This document shows positions 1 to 8,443 of a stretch of DNA of 60,035 bases, in pieces (position 1 is the first letter of the stretch; the number at the start of each line of letters is the position of its first letter). A program made the translations under genes and the position numbers. The notes beneath the pieces were generated by a model. That model ran no database searches. It saw only the letters and a list, made by a program, of their open reading frames with translations, and was not told the origin of the DNA. The stretch is from positions 1-60,035 of the forward strand of contig JYOD01000148.1 in NCBI GenBank assembly GCA_000955785.1, given 5' to 3'. The stretch comes from Burkholderiaceae bacterium 16. Its GTDB lineage: Bacteria; Pseudomonadota; Gammaproteobacteria; Burkholderiales; Burkholderiaceae.

Positions 1-182
1 TTTTGCTTTTGCGGCGGCGATTCTGTCGTCCGCTCCGGCACTTCCGGCCCGACGGCGATATGGGAGGGCTCTGGCGGTGTGGCGCAAGAGTGGCTTTCTG
101 CGCGGAAATTTCCACCTGGCCTACAATTTATCCCGCATGGCCTCACCGGCCCAACCAGAACCAGAAGACGAAGGACAAGACC

Positions 183-1340
183 ATGGACTTCAGCCTGACG
201 TCAGTTCAACGGGATTTGCAGGAACGCACCCGCCAGTTCATCTCAGGCGAGATCATGCCGATGGAACGCGATTCCCGGCAGACACCGCATGGCCCTGCCG
301 AGAATCTGCGCGCGGAACTGGTGGAGAAGGCTCGGGCAGTGGGGTTGCTGACACCCCATGCTTCCACGGAGGCCGGAGGCCTGGGGCTTTCGCATCGTGA
401 CAAGGCGATCGTCTTCGAAGAGGCTGGCTACTCACCGCTGGGGCCGGTAGCGATGAACATCCATGCGCCGGACGAAGGCAACATCCACCTGATGGAGATT
501 GTCGCAACACCAGAACAGAAGGCGCGCTGGCTGCAGCCACTGATCGACGGACGCACCCGCTCCTGCTTCTGCATGACCGAGCCGTCTCCGGGCGCAGGCG
601 CCGATCCGTCGATGCTGCAGACCACTGCGGTGCGAGATGGCGATCATTTCGTGATCACGGGCAGGAAGTGGTTTATCACGGGCGCCACCGGCGCCACCGT
701 CGCCATCATCATGGCCCGGATGGAAGACGGCACGGCGACCATGTTCCTCGCGGATATGGACCAGGCCGGCGTCGAGATAGAGCGTCAAATGGACGCGCTC
801 GACACCTGCTTTACGGGCGGGCACGGCGTCGTGCGTTTCGATGGCTTGCGGGTCCCCGCGGAAGATGCACTCGGGAAGATAGGCGAAGGATTCCGTTATG
901 CGCAACTGCGGCTGGCTCCGGCACGGCTGACCCACTGCATGCGATGGCTCGGCGCGGCGCGGAGGGCGCATGACGTCGCGGCCAACTACGCGCGGCAACG
1001 CCTTGCATTCGGCCGAACCCTGGTGGAGCATGAGGGGGTCGGGTTCATGCTGGCGGACAATGAGATGGATCTGCACAGCGCACGCCTGACGGTCTGGCAC
1101 TGCGCATGGGTGCTGGACCAGGGCGGCAAGGGACGCGATGAATCCAGCCTGGCCAAGGTCCTGTGCTCGGAGGCGCTGTGGCGGGTGGTGGATCGTTCCG
1201 TGCAGGTGCTTGGCGGTAGCGGGGTAACCGACGAAACCATCGTGGCACGCATCTTCCGCGACATGCGCGCCTTCCGGATCTACGATGGCCCTTCGGAGGT
1301 CCATCGCTGGAGCATGGCGAAACGGATAGCCCGAGGCTGA
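183..1340 (+). CDS. acyl-CoA dehydrogenase family protein
   Basis: Predicted FAD-dependent acyl-CoA dehydrogenase of 385 residues, which would form the 2,3-double bond of an acyl-CoA and pass electrons to ETF. The helical N-terminal domain, the central beta domain (CFCMTEPSPGAGADPS, then the GRKWFITGA flavin loop) and the C-terminal four-helix domain are all visible. The C-terminal stretch RIYDGPSEVHRWSMAKRI resembles ACAD10/11-like bacterial members. The open frame runs to the left window edge, but the ATG at 183 follows AAGGAC and opens directly into a normal N-terminus, so the upstream 60 codons are not counted. It ends convergent with the IclR gene. A link to the sulfoacetate genes is possible but not shown. 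Substrate unknown. Confidence 0.88.
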   Translation: MDFSLTSVQRDLQERTRQFISGEIMPMERDSRQTPHGPAENLRAELVEKARAVGLLTPHASTEAGGLGLSHRDKAIVFEEAGYSPLGPVAMNIHAPDEGNIHLMEIVATPEQKARWLQPLIDGRTRSCFCMTEPSPGAGADPSMLQTTAVRDGDHFVITGRKWFITGATGATVAIIMARMEDGTATMFLADMDQAGVEIERQMDALDTCFTGGHGVVRFDGLRVPAEDALGKIGEGFRYAQLRLAPARLTHCMRWLGAARRAHDVAANYARQRLAFGRTLVEHEGVGFMLADNEMDLHSARLTVWHCAWVLDQGGKGRDESSLAKVLCSEALWRVVDRSVQVLGGSGVTDETIVARIFRDMRAFRIYDGPSEVHRWSMAKRIARG

Positions 1341-1513
1341 CGCGAGGGCGGGCTTGACTTCACGGAGCGGTATCCACCAGCTTTGTCACCATGGCGAAGC
1401 CGGTTCGCCGGGCATCGTTCGCGTCGCGAATGGCTCGACAGCATGTAGTTCAAATCCTCTTCCGCCGGCAGCGTGGCGGACACCTCCCCCTTGCCTGGCG
1501 CTGCATCAGTTGG

Positions 1514-2278
1514 TCATGTCCGGAATGTCTCCGCCGTTTCCTCGGCGGCCTTGCGCAGATCGGGGACGAAGGCCAGCAGGTCGTCGAGCGTAAGCCGCCC
1601 GACCGGCGCCTGCACCGCGATCGCGGCGCAGGCACGATTGCGATCCAGCATGACCGGCACCGCAATCGCGATCAACCCCTGCAGATGCTCCTGGTCGTTG
1701 ATGGCCAGCATGCGCTTGCGTGTCGTCGCAAGTTCCTTACGCAACGCTTCGCGATCGATGATGGTCCGCTCCGAATACGCGTGTAGCGGCAATGTATCGA
1801 CCATGCGGTCGCGTCTTTCCTTCGGCAGGAAGCTGAGTAGGACTTTGCCGCTTGCCGAGCAATGTAGCGGCACATGCGAGCCCGGCTGCAAGTGCATGCG
1901 CAACGGCCATTCGGTTTCGACCCGGTCGATGTACACCACGTCGTTCCCGGAGAGCATCGTCAGATTGCACGTCTCGCCGATCTTAGTCACCAGTTGTTCG
2001 AGCAGCGCGTGACGCGCCGCGGCCGGACCTGCGTGCATCAGGACGTTCACCGCCAGGGCGCGCACCCGCGGTGAGCACTCATAGAGCCGGTCGCCCGCAC
2101 CCCGCGTGACCAGCCATGCGTCCATCAGTTGCACCAGTATGCGGTGCACCGTCTGTTTAGGTAAGCCGAGCGCCTCGACGAGTTCCGTCATGGCAAGCGG
2201 ACGCCCGGCCTGCGCCAGCGTCTCCAGCACGCGAAAGGCGCGGACCGCCGCAGCATTCGATTGGTTGGATCTTGTCAT
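1514..2278 (-). CDS. IclR family transcriptional regulator, likely of the sau genes
   Basis: Predicted one-component regulator of 254 residues. An N-terminal winged helix (recognition helix region LGLPKQTVHRILVQL, about residues 32-50) precedes an IclR effector domain with the LHCSASGKVLLSFL segment and the C-terminal AIAVPVMLDRNR region. An upstream in-frame start at 2416 is rejected because the ATG at 2278 has the ribosome site AGGAGCC and opens directly into the domain. It is divergent from the MFS-dehydrogenase-ligase operon, so it probably controls that operon in response to sulfoacetate or a CoA product. The effector is inferred. Confidence 0.88.
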   Translation of the reverse strand: MTRSNQSNAAAVRAFRVLETLAQAGRPLAMTELVEALGLPKQTVHRILVQLMDAWLVTRGAGDRLYECSPRVRALAVNVLMHAGPAAARHALLEQLVTKIGETCNLTMLSGNDVVYIDRVETEWPLRMHLQPGSHVPLHCSASGKVLLSFLPKERRDRMVDTLPLHAYSERTIIDREALRKELATTRKRMLAINDQEHLQGLIAIAVPVMLDRNRACAAIAVQAPVGRLTLDDLLAFVPDLRKAAEETAETFRT

Positions 2279-2643
2279 GCTGGCTCCTGACAGCAGTACT
2301 TCCGCTTCCCCACATGCATCGACTTTATCGTTTTTCGGGACAGATTGGAGTCCCGAAATCTGCATTTTTCCACTCTGAAGCGTACGCAGCGAAGGATAGC
2401 GCGAAAAACGGGACATCCTGGCGCGATGGCTTGATTAGATTGGGTTGAAAGCAGTCGTGGACGCCATGGCTCTGGCTGCAAAAATTGACATCACGAAAGA
2501 GGAGGAAACAGGAAAAAGGAATCTGAAAAAGACAAGAACGGCGTTGCAAGACTGGTGGTTTCAATTCCAGTGGTTCTTTGGAATGCGTGAAAGTCGGCAT
2601 AGATTCGACCATTCATATAATTAATTAAAATGGTGAGAGAGAC
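2279..2643. promoter_or_regulatory. divergent promoter region between the IclR gene and the sau-type operon
   Basis: This 365-bp stretch has no convincing gene. It is noticeably more AT-rich than its surroundings, as expected for a promoter region. It holds an inverted repeat and a further CGGGAC half-site at 2409-2414, described separately. The MFS start codon is preceded by GGTGAGAGAGAC. Confidence 0.6.
2333..2358. promoter_or_regulatory. candidate IclR operator (9-8-9 inverted repeat)
   Basis: Perfect inverted repeat TTTCGGGAC, 8 nt, GTCCCGAAA, lying 55-80 nt upstream of the IclR start codon. A third half-site in the same orientation as the left arm (CGGGAC, 2409-2414) lies 68 bp further on. 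Size and placement suit a dimeric regulator acting on both divergent units. Binding is inferred. Confidence 0.55.
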
Positions 2644-3948
2644 ATGAAAAAAATATTCAAAGTCAGGCACATGATATTGGGGCTGATGTGTCTGATGTAT
2701 TTCATCGCCTATATTGACCGTGTCAATATCTCAATTATCGCCCCATTCCTCAAAGATGAGATGGCGCTTACGCCGACCCAGCTGGGGCTCGTCTTTTCAG
2801 CCTTTGCCTATCCCTACGCCGCCATGCAGATCCTGGGCGGCTGGTTCGCCGACAAGTATGGACCGAGGCTGGTGCTGACCATACTCACCAGCATTTGGGC
2901 GATTGCGACGATCCTTTGCGGCTTTTCCTGGGGCCTCGGATCGCTGATCATGTTCCGGATCCTGCTTGGCATCGGTGAAGGTGGCGCATTCCCGGCAGCA
3001 ACGCGCTCCTTCACATACTGGATGCCGGCCACGGAACGCGGCTTCGCCCAGGGCATCACGCATAGCTTCGCGCGCCTGGGTGGCGCCGTCACTCCGCCGA
3101 TCGTGCTGGTCATTGTCGCCGCCTACGGCTGGCGCGAATCGTTCGTGATTCTCGGTGTGGTCAGCCTGATCTGGACCTGTCTCTATGTCTGGCTGTTCCG
3201 CAATACGCCGCTGGAGCACAAATGGGTCCAAACCGCAGAGTTGAAGGAGATCGGCGTCAATTCACGCGAGTTGAAGAAGGCAGCAGCAGGAAAAACGCCA
3301 TGGAAGCAGATGTTCAGGCGCATGTGGCTGGTGACGTTCGTGGACTTTTGCTACGGATGGTCGCTCTGGGTGTTCCTGACGTGGCTGCCCTCCTACCTGA
3401 AGGATGCGCGTGGATTTGACGTAAAGCAGCTGGCATTGTTCACGGCGCTGCCACTGCTTGCCGGCGTGGTTGGCGACACCCTCGGTGGCGTCATCTCAGA
3501 CTTCATCTACAGGAAGACCGGAAACCTCAAGCTGGCCCGGCGTGCATTGCTGTTCGTCGGGCTGGCCGGTGCCCTGGTATTCATCGTACCGGCGATCTAT
3601 ACCCAGAGCCCGTTGACGGCGGTGATGCTGCTCGCAGCATCTTTCTTCTTCCTTGAACTGACCAATGCCGTCTTGTGGAGCCTGCCGCTCGATATTGCCG
3701 GAAAGTTTGCGGGAACCGCTGGCGGAATGATGAACACAGGCTTCGGCGTGGCAGGAATGATCTCGCCCGCTTTGTTCGGTTTCCTGATCCAGAAAACGGG
3801 AAGCTATGAACTGCCATTCCTGATTTCGGCCGGATTATTGGGGCTCGCGGCAATCTGTTCGTTGCGGATCGATCCGACAAACAAGATCGAGGATGAGCAG
3901 GAAGACGCGCTGTCGCTGGGTGGGTCCGGGCTAGGGACTGCGCATTGA
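2644..3948 (+). CDS. sauU: MFS transporter, putative sulfoacetate carrier (SauU-like)
   Basis: A 434-residue inner-membrane carrier of the major facilitator superfamily (anion:cation symporter type). Twelve hydrophobic segments, the motif-A loop GGWFADKYGPR and a central hydrophilic loop near residues 195-225 are visible. It is the first gene of an operon with an acylating aldehyde dehydrogenase and an AMP-forming CoA ligase. In Cupriavidus necator the sau locus pairs such a carrier (SauU) with SauS and SauT, which is the basis for the name. Here the carrier gene comes first rather than last. Substrate specificity is inferred from context only. Confidence 0.78.
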   Translation: MKKIFKVRHMILGLMCLMYFIAYIDRVNISIIAPFLKDEMALTPTQLGLVFSAFAYPYAAMQILGGWFADKYGPRLVLTILTSIWAIATILCGFSWGLGSLIMFRILLGIGEGGAFPAATRSFTYWMPATERGFAQGITHSFARLGGAVTPPIVLVIVAAYGWRESFVILGVVSLIWTCLYVWLFRNTPLEHKWVQTAELKEIGVNSRELKKAAAGKTPWKQMFRRMWLVTFVDFCYGWSLWVFLTWLPSYLKDARGFDVKQLALFTALPLLAGVVGDTLGGVISDFIYRKTGNLKLARRALLFVGLAGALVFIVPAIYTQSPLTAVMLLAASFFFLELTNAVLWSLPLDIAGKFAGTAGGMMNTGFGVAGMISPALFGFLIQKTGSYELPFLISAGLLGLAAICSLRIDPTNKIEDEQEDALSLGGSGLGTAH

Positions 3949-3953
3949 AATTT

Positions 3954-3977
3954 GCCTTTCCCTTGGCAGGGGAAGGC
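3954..3977 (+). other. intercistronic hairpin between carrier and dehydrogenase genes
   Basis: GCCTTTCCC and GGGGAAGGC can pair over nine positions (one G-U) around the loop TTGGCA, starting 6 nt after the carrier stop codon. No U-run follows, so it is more likely an mRNA-stability or processing element than a terminator. Confidence 0.4.
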
Positions 3978-4029
3978 CCCGGTTTTGGCAGTGACAGCAC
4001 CACGAATGGCAAAGGAACGGAGAGACAGA

Positions 4030-5457
4030 ATGTCAATGGAAACGTGCGCGAACACCCATGCGTCGGCAGAGGGCGAAGTGATTTCCAAACTGATCAGGAA
4101 GGCAAGGGCGGCGCAGCACAGCTACGAGCGCTATTCGCAGGCACAAGTGGACGAGGTGGTCACCGCGGCGGGATGGGCGATCGTGCATCCCGAACATAAT
4201 CGTATCCTGGCCGAGATGGCGGTGCGCGACACCGGGCTCGGCAACGTCCCCGACAAGATCCAGAAGAACTACCGAAAGACGTTGGGGCTGCTGCGCGACC
4301 TGAAACATGCGAAGACAGTCGGCATCATCGCCGAGTATCCGGAGCGCGGACTGGTGGAGATTGCCCGCCCTGTCGGCGTGGTAGCCGCGATTACCCCTTC
4401 CACCAATCCGGCGGCGACACCCGCCAACAAGATCATCAATGCGCTGAAGGGGCGCAATGCGGTCATCGTCGCGCCCTCTCCAAAGGGACTTTCCACTTGC
4501 GCCGCCCTGGTGGCTTACATTCACGCGGAGCTGGATAAGCTCGGCGTGCCGCTGGACCTGGTCCAGTATCTGCCCGGACCGATTACCAAGCAGGCAACCC
4601 AGGAGCTGATGCGCCAGGCGGACCTGGTGGTCGCGACAGGCTCGCAGAACAATATCCGGTCCGCTTATGCGAGCGGATCGCCAGCATTCGGAGTCGGTGC
4701 GGGCAACGTTGCCTCGATCATCGATACCTCTGCAAGTCTTGGTGAAGCGGCGCAAATGATTGCCAGCTCGAAGACGTTCGACAATGCGACGAGCTGCTCG
4801 TCCGAAAACAGCGTGGTCATCCTCGACACGGTCTATGACGCGGCGCTGGCAGCGCTGACCGATGCCGGCGGCACGCTGCTGAACACGGAAGAGAAGTGCC
4901 GGTTGCAGGAGACGATGTGGCCGAGGGGAAAGCTGGATTCCGCCGTGACCGCGCAGTCCGCGCCCAGGATCGCGGCGCTGGCTGGCCTGGAGCGGCCGGG
5001 CGTGACGCAAGCGAAATTCCTGATGGTGGAGGAAGTTGGTGCCGGTCCGGAGTATCCATATTCGGGTGAAAAGCTCTCTCCCGTGCTGACCGTCTATCGC
5101 GCTCGCGACTTTGATCACGCTTGCGCGATAGTCAACGATATCTATGGCTATCTGGGGGCGGGCCATTCGGTGGGAATTCATACAGCGGATGATGACCATA
5201 TCCTGCACCTGGGAAATGCGCTTCCAGTCTGCCGGGTCATCGTCAATCAGGCGCATTGCTTTGCGACCGGCGGCAGTTTCGAGAACGGTTTGCCATTCTC
5301 GCTTTCCATGGGCTGCGGCACATGGGGCGGCAATAATTTCTCGGAAAACATGAATTACAGGAACTTCCTCAACATCACGCGCATCGTGCGAAAGCTCAAG
5401 GAACAGGTTCCCTCCGAGGACGAATTATTTGGTGAGTACCTGCGCAAGCACGGCTAA
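4030..5457 (+). CDS. sauS: sulfoacetaldehyde dehydrogenase (acylating), SauS-like
   Basis: Predicted CoA-acylating aldehyde dehydrogenase of 475 residues. In the sulfoacetate route it would reduce sulfoacetyl-CoA to sulfoacetaldehyde. It belongs to the branch of the ALDH superfamily shared with the N-terminal part of AdhE. The catalytic cysteine is in FDNATSCSSENSVV (about Cys256), and the ITPSTNPAATPANKIINALKGRN segment is typical of the acylating group. The ATG at 4030 follows ACGGAGAGACAGA; an in-frame start at 3952 would run through the intercistronic hairpin and is rejected. The adjacent CoA ligase supports the sulfoacetate assignment over acetaldehyde or propionaldehyde. No xsc or pta gene is present in the window to finish the route. 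Confidence 0.8.
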   Translation: MSMETCANTHASAEGEVISKLIRKARAAQHSYERYSQAQVDEVVTAAGWAIVHPEHNRILAEMAVRDTGLGNVPDKIQKNYRKTLGLLRDLKHAKTVGIIAEYPERGLVEIARPVGVVAAITPSTNPAATPANKIINALKGRNAVIVAPSPKGLSTCAALVAYIHAELDKLGVPLDLVQYLPGPITKQATQELMRQADLVVATGSQNNIRSAYASGSPAFGVGAGNVASIIDTSASLGEAAQMIASSKTFDNATSCSSENSVVILDTVYDAALAALTDAGGTLLNTEEKCRLQETMWPRGKLDSAVTAQSAPRIAALAGLERPGVTQAKFLMVEEVGAGPEYPYSGEKLSPVLTVYRARDFDHACAIVNDIYGYLGAGHSVGIHTADDDHILHLGNALPVCRVIVNQAHCFATGGSFENGLPFSLSMGCGTWGGNNFSENMNYRNFLNITRIVRKLKEQVPSEDELFGEYLRKHG

Positions 5458-5525
5458 TCGATCCGTTGCGAATCAGTCGTAAAGCCATATAAGTCTTTTA
5501 CTGCTTGAACGTGAGGAATATAGAC

Positions 5526-7046
5526 ATGCTGCGCACCATTCGAGAATATGTCGACTTTCAGGCCGCCGAACGACCGGATGCGATTTACCTGATTGCACCG
5601 GAACCTGACCTGAGCATGACGTTCGCCGGCTTGCGGAGTGCCTCTCGCGAGCTGGCACGCTTTCTTCTCGGCCAGGGTATTCGGAAGGGCGACAAGGTGG
5701 CGATGCTGATGCACAACGGCTACCAGACCTGCCGCCTGTTCATTGGCGTCATGTATGGCGGGTTTTGCGCGACGCCGCTGAATCTGCTAGCGCACCCGTC
5801 GCAGCTCGAGTACGTGCTGAATCACAGCGACGCCAGGATCGTATTCGTCGCGCCCGACCAGCTGGAGCGTCTGAATGCTGCGCTGGCCAATGTGACGCGG
5901 GATATCCAGGTCGTGCTGTGCGATGTCGATGCGCGGGAATGCATCCCGGTGCCGGACGAGGAGGCGGAGCTGCCACCCGTGGGCGAAGAGGATGACGCAC
6001 TGATGATGTACACGTCCGGCACGACCGGCAAGCCAAAGGGGGTCGTGCTGGCAAACCGGTCCATCGTGTCGGGTGGACAGTTCGTATCGGCAGCCCACGA
6101 ACTCGCGGCCCAAGACAGGGTGCTGGCGGTCTTGCCCCTCTATCACATCAATGCCCAGATTGTGACCGCGACAGCGCCGCTAATTCATGGCGGGAGCCTG
6201 GTTCTGCCGCATCGATTTCGGGTCTCCGGCTTCTGGGAGCTGGTGGCGCGGCATCGATGCACCTGGATCAATGTAGTGCCGACCATGATTTCCTACCTGT
6301 TGAATGGCGCGGGTCCGGCGCAGGATGGGCTGGATCTCAGCCGGGTCCGCTTCTGCCGTTCTGCTTCCGCTCCGCTGCCGCCCAGCCAGCATCGTGCCTT
6401 TGAAGATGCATTCAGGATCGGCGTGATCGAGACGATGGGGCTCACGGAAACCGCCGCGCCATGCTTTACCAATCCGCTAGAGCCTTCACAGCGCAAGATC
6501 GGCAGTCCTGGGCGGGCCTTTGGCAATGAGGTCAGGATTGTCAATGCGGAGGGAAATGTGGTCGCTTCGGGTGAAGCGGGCGAGATCCTGGTGCGTGGCC
6601 CGAACGTCATGAAGGGCTATTACAAGAGTCCGGAAGAAACCGCCACGACGCTGACGGCGGATGGCTGGCTTCATACGGGAGATCTTGGATACCTGGACGC
6701 GGATGGATTTGTCTTCGTCACCGGCCGGATCAAGGAGCTCATCATCAAGGGGGGTGAGAACATTGCGCCTCGCGAGATAGACGAGGCATTGCTCAAGCAT
6801 CCGGCTGTGCTGGAGGCCGCGGTGGTGGGCGTTCCGGACGAGCACTACGGCCAGGAGTTGATGGCGTGCATCGTGTTTAAACCTGGAGAGCGATGCACAG
6901 AGGACGAACTGAGATCGTTTTGCCGGAACGAACTGGGCGCTTACAAGACACCCAGGTCATTCCGCTTTGTCGACGAACTGCCCAAGGGGCCGTCCGGCAA
7001 GGTGCAGCGGCTGAAACTCCTCGGCATGGAGGAGATCCCCGCCTAG
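5526..7046 (+). CDS. sauT: AMP-forming CoA ligase, putative sulfoacetate-CoA ligase (SauT-like)
   Basis: Acyl-CoA synthetase of the ANL superfamily, 506 residues. It activates a carboxylate as an acyl-adenylate and transfers it to CoA. The P-loop-like motif YTSGTTGKPKG begins near residue 162, followed by LPLYHINAQ, the ETMGLTETAA block, GWLHTGDLGYLDADGF, and the C-terminal catalytic lysine region KGPSGKVQRLKL. An upstream TTG start (5505) is possible, but the ATG at 5526 is better placed 8 nt after GTGAGGA. It is the last gene of the operon. Sulfoacetate as substrate follows from the carrier and SauS-like neighbours. Confidence 0.8.
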   Translation: MLRTIREYVDFQAAERPDAIYLIAPEPDLSMTFAGLRSASRELARFLLGQGIRKGDKVAMLMHNGYQTCRLFIGVMYGGFCATPLNLLAHPSQLEYVLNHSDARIVFVAPDQLERLNAALANVTRDIQVVLCDVDARECIPVPDEEAELPPVGEEDDALMMYTSGTTGKPKGVVLANRSIVSGGQFVSAAHELAAQDRVLAVLPLYHINAQIVTATAPLIHGGSLVLPHRFRVSGFWELVARHRCTWINVVPTMISYLLNGAGPAQDGLDLSRVRFCRSASAPLPPSQHRAFEDAFRIGVIETMGLTETAAPCFTNPLEPSQRKIGSPGRAFGNEVRIVNAEGNVVASGEAGEILVRGPNVMKGYYKSPEETATTLTADGWLHTGDLGYLDADGFVFVTGRIKELIIKGGENIAPREIDEALLKHPAVLEAAVVGVPDEHYGQELMACIVFKPGERCTEDELRSFCRNELGAYKTPRSFRFVDELPKGPSGKVQRLKLLGMEEIPA

Positions 7047-7164
7047 CGCGCGTCCAGCCGCGGCCGTGCCAGACAGCGTGCAGTGCCTGGTTGGCAAGCT
7101 GGCGGGTTAGCGGATAGCGGCGGGCGGCGAAAGCCGCTCGCATGCGCCTGCCGTCCAATGGAGC

Positions 7165-7635
7165 TCAGAAGGGCTTCGTGGGCAGATACTTCCCGTCCAG
7201 GGTGATCACGGCGCGGTGGCCGCCGTCCGGGTCCTTGACCTTCTGGATGTCCAGCCTGAAGTTGATGGCGCTGATGATGCCGTCGCCGAACTTCTCGTGC
7301 ACCAGGGCCTTGAGTGTCGAACCATAGATCTGCACGATTTCATAGAACCGGTAGATGGTCGGGTCGGTCGGCACGCCGCCCGGAATGCTGCCGCGCAACG
7401 GGATGGTCTGCAGCAGGCGCGCGGCATCCTCGCCCAGTTCGAGCTTGTCGGCAACCGAATTGGCGACGTGTTCAGGCAGCGGATGCTGGCCCAGGAGGGC
7501 GGCCGTCACATAGGCGAGGGTCAGGCCGGAGCCTTCGTTGAGTTCTTCGAATGTAAGGTCCTTGCGCGTCTTAGCGTCGATGATGGCATCGGTCAGGGCC
7601 TGGCGGTTGGTCTGGCTGTATTGCGACTGGGGCAT
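7165..7635 (-). CDS. cynS: cyanate hydratase (cyanase)
   Basis: A 156-residue cyanase, the same length as the E. coli enzyme. It converts cyanate and bicarbonate to carbamate and CO2, with carbamate decomposing to ammonia. The N-terminal part is a helical DNA-binding-like fold (LTFEELNEGSGLTLAYVTAALLG). The C-terminal catalytic part YRFYEIVQIYGSTLKALV plus GDGIISAINF carries the Arg, Glu and Ser active-site residues. The ATG at 7635 has AAGGAG upstream; the longer frame to 7722 runs into cynT and is rejected. It lies 31 nt downstream of cynT in one operon. Confidence 0.97.
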   Translation of the reverse strand: MPQSQYSQTNRQALTDAIIDAKTRKDLTFEELNEGSGLTLAYVTAALLGQHPLPEHVANSVADKLELGEDAARLLQTIPLRGSIPGGVPTDPTIYRFYEIVQIYGSTLKALVHEKFGDGIISAINFRLDIQKVKDPDGGHRAVITLDGKYLPTKPF

Positions 7636-7666
7636 GACAAACTCCTTGGGGGGGCGGGATAAGCGC

Positions 7667-8326
7667 TCAGGCAGCAATGCCGAGCCGGGTCGGGGTTGCG
7701 CAGACATGCGGATGGTCCGCAAGGGCTACAAAGCGGTTCGTGGTGCCGTCCAGGGCGGCGATCGAGCCCGTTTCGATGTCGTACACCCAGCCGTGAAGCT
7801 GCAGGCGCCCTTGCTCGAGCGCGAGGGCAACGGACGGATGGGTCTTGATATTGGCGAGTTGCGCGATGACGTTCTCGCGCACCATCGAATCGACACGCGC
7901 GCGCGGCGACGCGTGCTCGCGCGCCTCGTTGACGGCCTTGGCGGCATCGCAGTGATGCAGCCAGCCGGCGACGGCCGGCATGTGATCTAGGCATTGGCAG
8001 GTGGCAATCGCGGTCATGGCGCCGCAATCCGAGTGGCCGCAGATCACCACGTCCGTGACGCCAAGCCCCGCGACCGCGTATTCGACGCTGGCGGAAACGC
8101 CGCCGGGCTGCGTGCCGTATGACGGCACCACGTTGCCGGCGTTGCGGATCACGAACAGGTCGCCAGGCTCGCGTTGAGTCAGCAGTTCGGGCACGACCCG
8201 GCTGTCGGAGCAGGCGATGAACAGCGTGCGCGGATTCTGGCTCGTGGCCAGGCGCTTGAAAAGTTCGGAGCGTTTCGGGAACTCGTCGCGCTGGAACTTC
8301 AGGAAACCGTCAATGAGGTCTTGCAT
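7667..8326 (-). CDS. cynT: beta-class carbonic anhydrase of the cyanate operon
   Basis: A 219-residue beta carbonic anhydrase, again the length of E. coli CynT. It recycles CO2 to bicarbonate so that cyanase does not drain the cellular bicarbonate pool. The zinc ligands are visible as ACSDSRV (Cys, with the Asp-Arg pair) and CGHSDCGA (His and Cys). The start at 8326 is preceded by GGAG; a 15-codon extension to 8371 lacks support. First gene of the cynTS operon, divergent from cynR. Confidence 0.95.
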   Translation of the reverse strand: MQDLIDGFLKFQRDEFPKRSELFKRLATSQNPRTLFIACSDSRVVPELLTQREPGDLFVIRNAGNVVPSYGTQPGGVSASVEYAVAGLGVTDVVICGHSDCGAMTAIATCQCLDHMPAVAGWLHHCDAAKAVNEAREHASPRARVDSMVRENVIAQLANIKTHPSVALALEQGRLQLHGWVYDIETGSIAALDGTTNRFVALADHPHVCATPTRLGIAA

Positions 8327-8415
8327 CGCTTTGCTCCATCGTGGTGGGTGGTGAACCGATGCGAGAATCATGGACGAATTTCGCTATAGGGTCCAAGACC
8401 AGTTTATTATGCTTT

Positions 8416-8434
8416 CCATAGGCAATACCAATGG
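8416..8434. promoter_or_regulatory. candidate CynR (LysR-type) binding box
   Basis: CCAT, 11 nt, ATGG: a dyad that fits the T-N11-A LysR-type box. It sits about 10 nt upstream of the cynR start and about 90 nt upstream of cynT, as expected for a site that represses cynR and, with an activator-contact site, switches cynTS. No binding data. Confidence 0.5.
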
Positions 8435-8443
8435 TCAAATCCC

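Noticed and set aside
3..182. N-terminal extension of the acyl-CoA dehydrogenase to the left edge
   Set aside because: The 60 extra residues are Arg-rich and unlike the family; ATG 183 has a suitable ribosome site.
4033..5256. 407-codon minus-strand frame opposite the sauS-like gene
   Set aside because: No start signal or motifs; the plus-strand dehydrogenase is certain.
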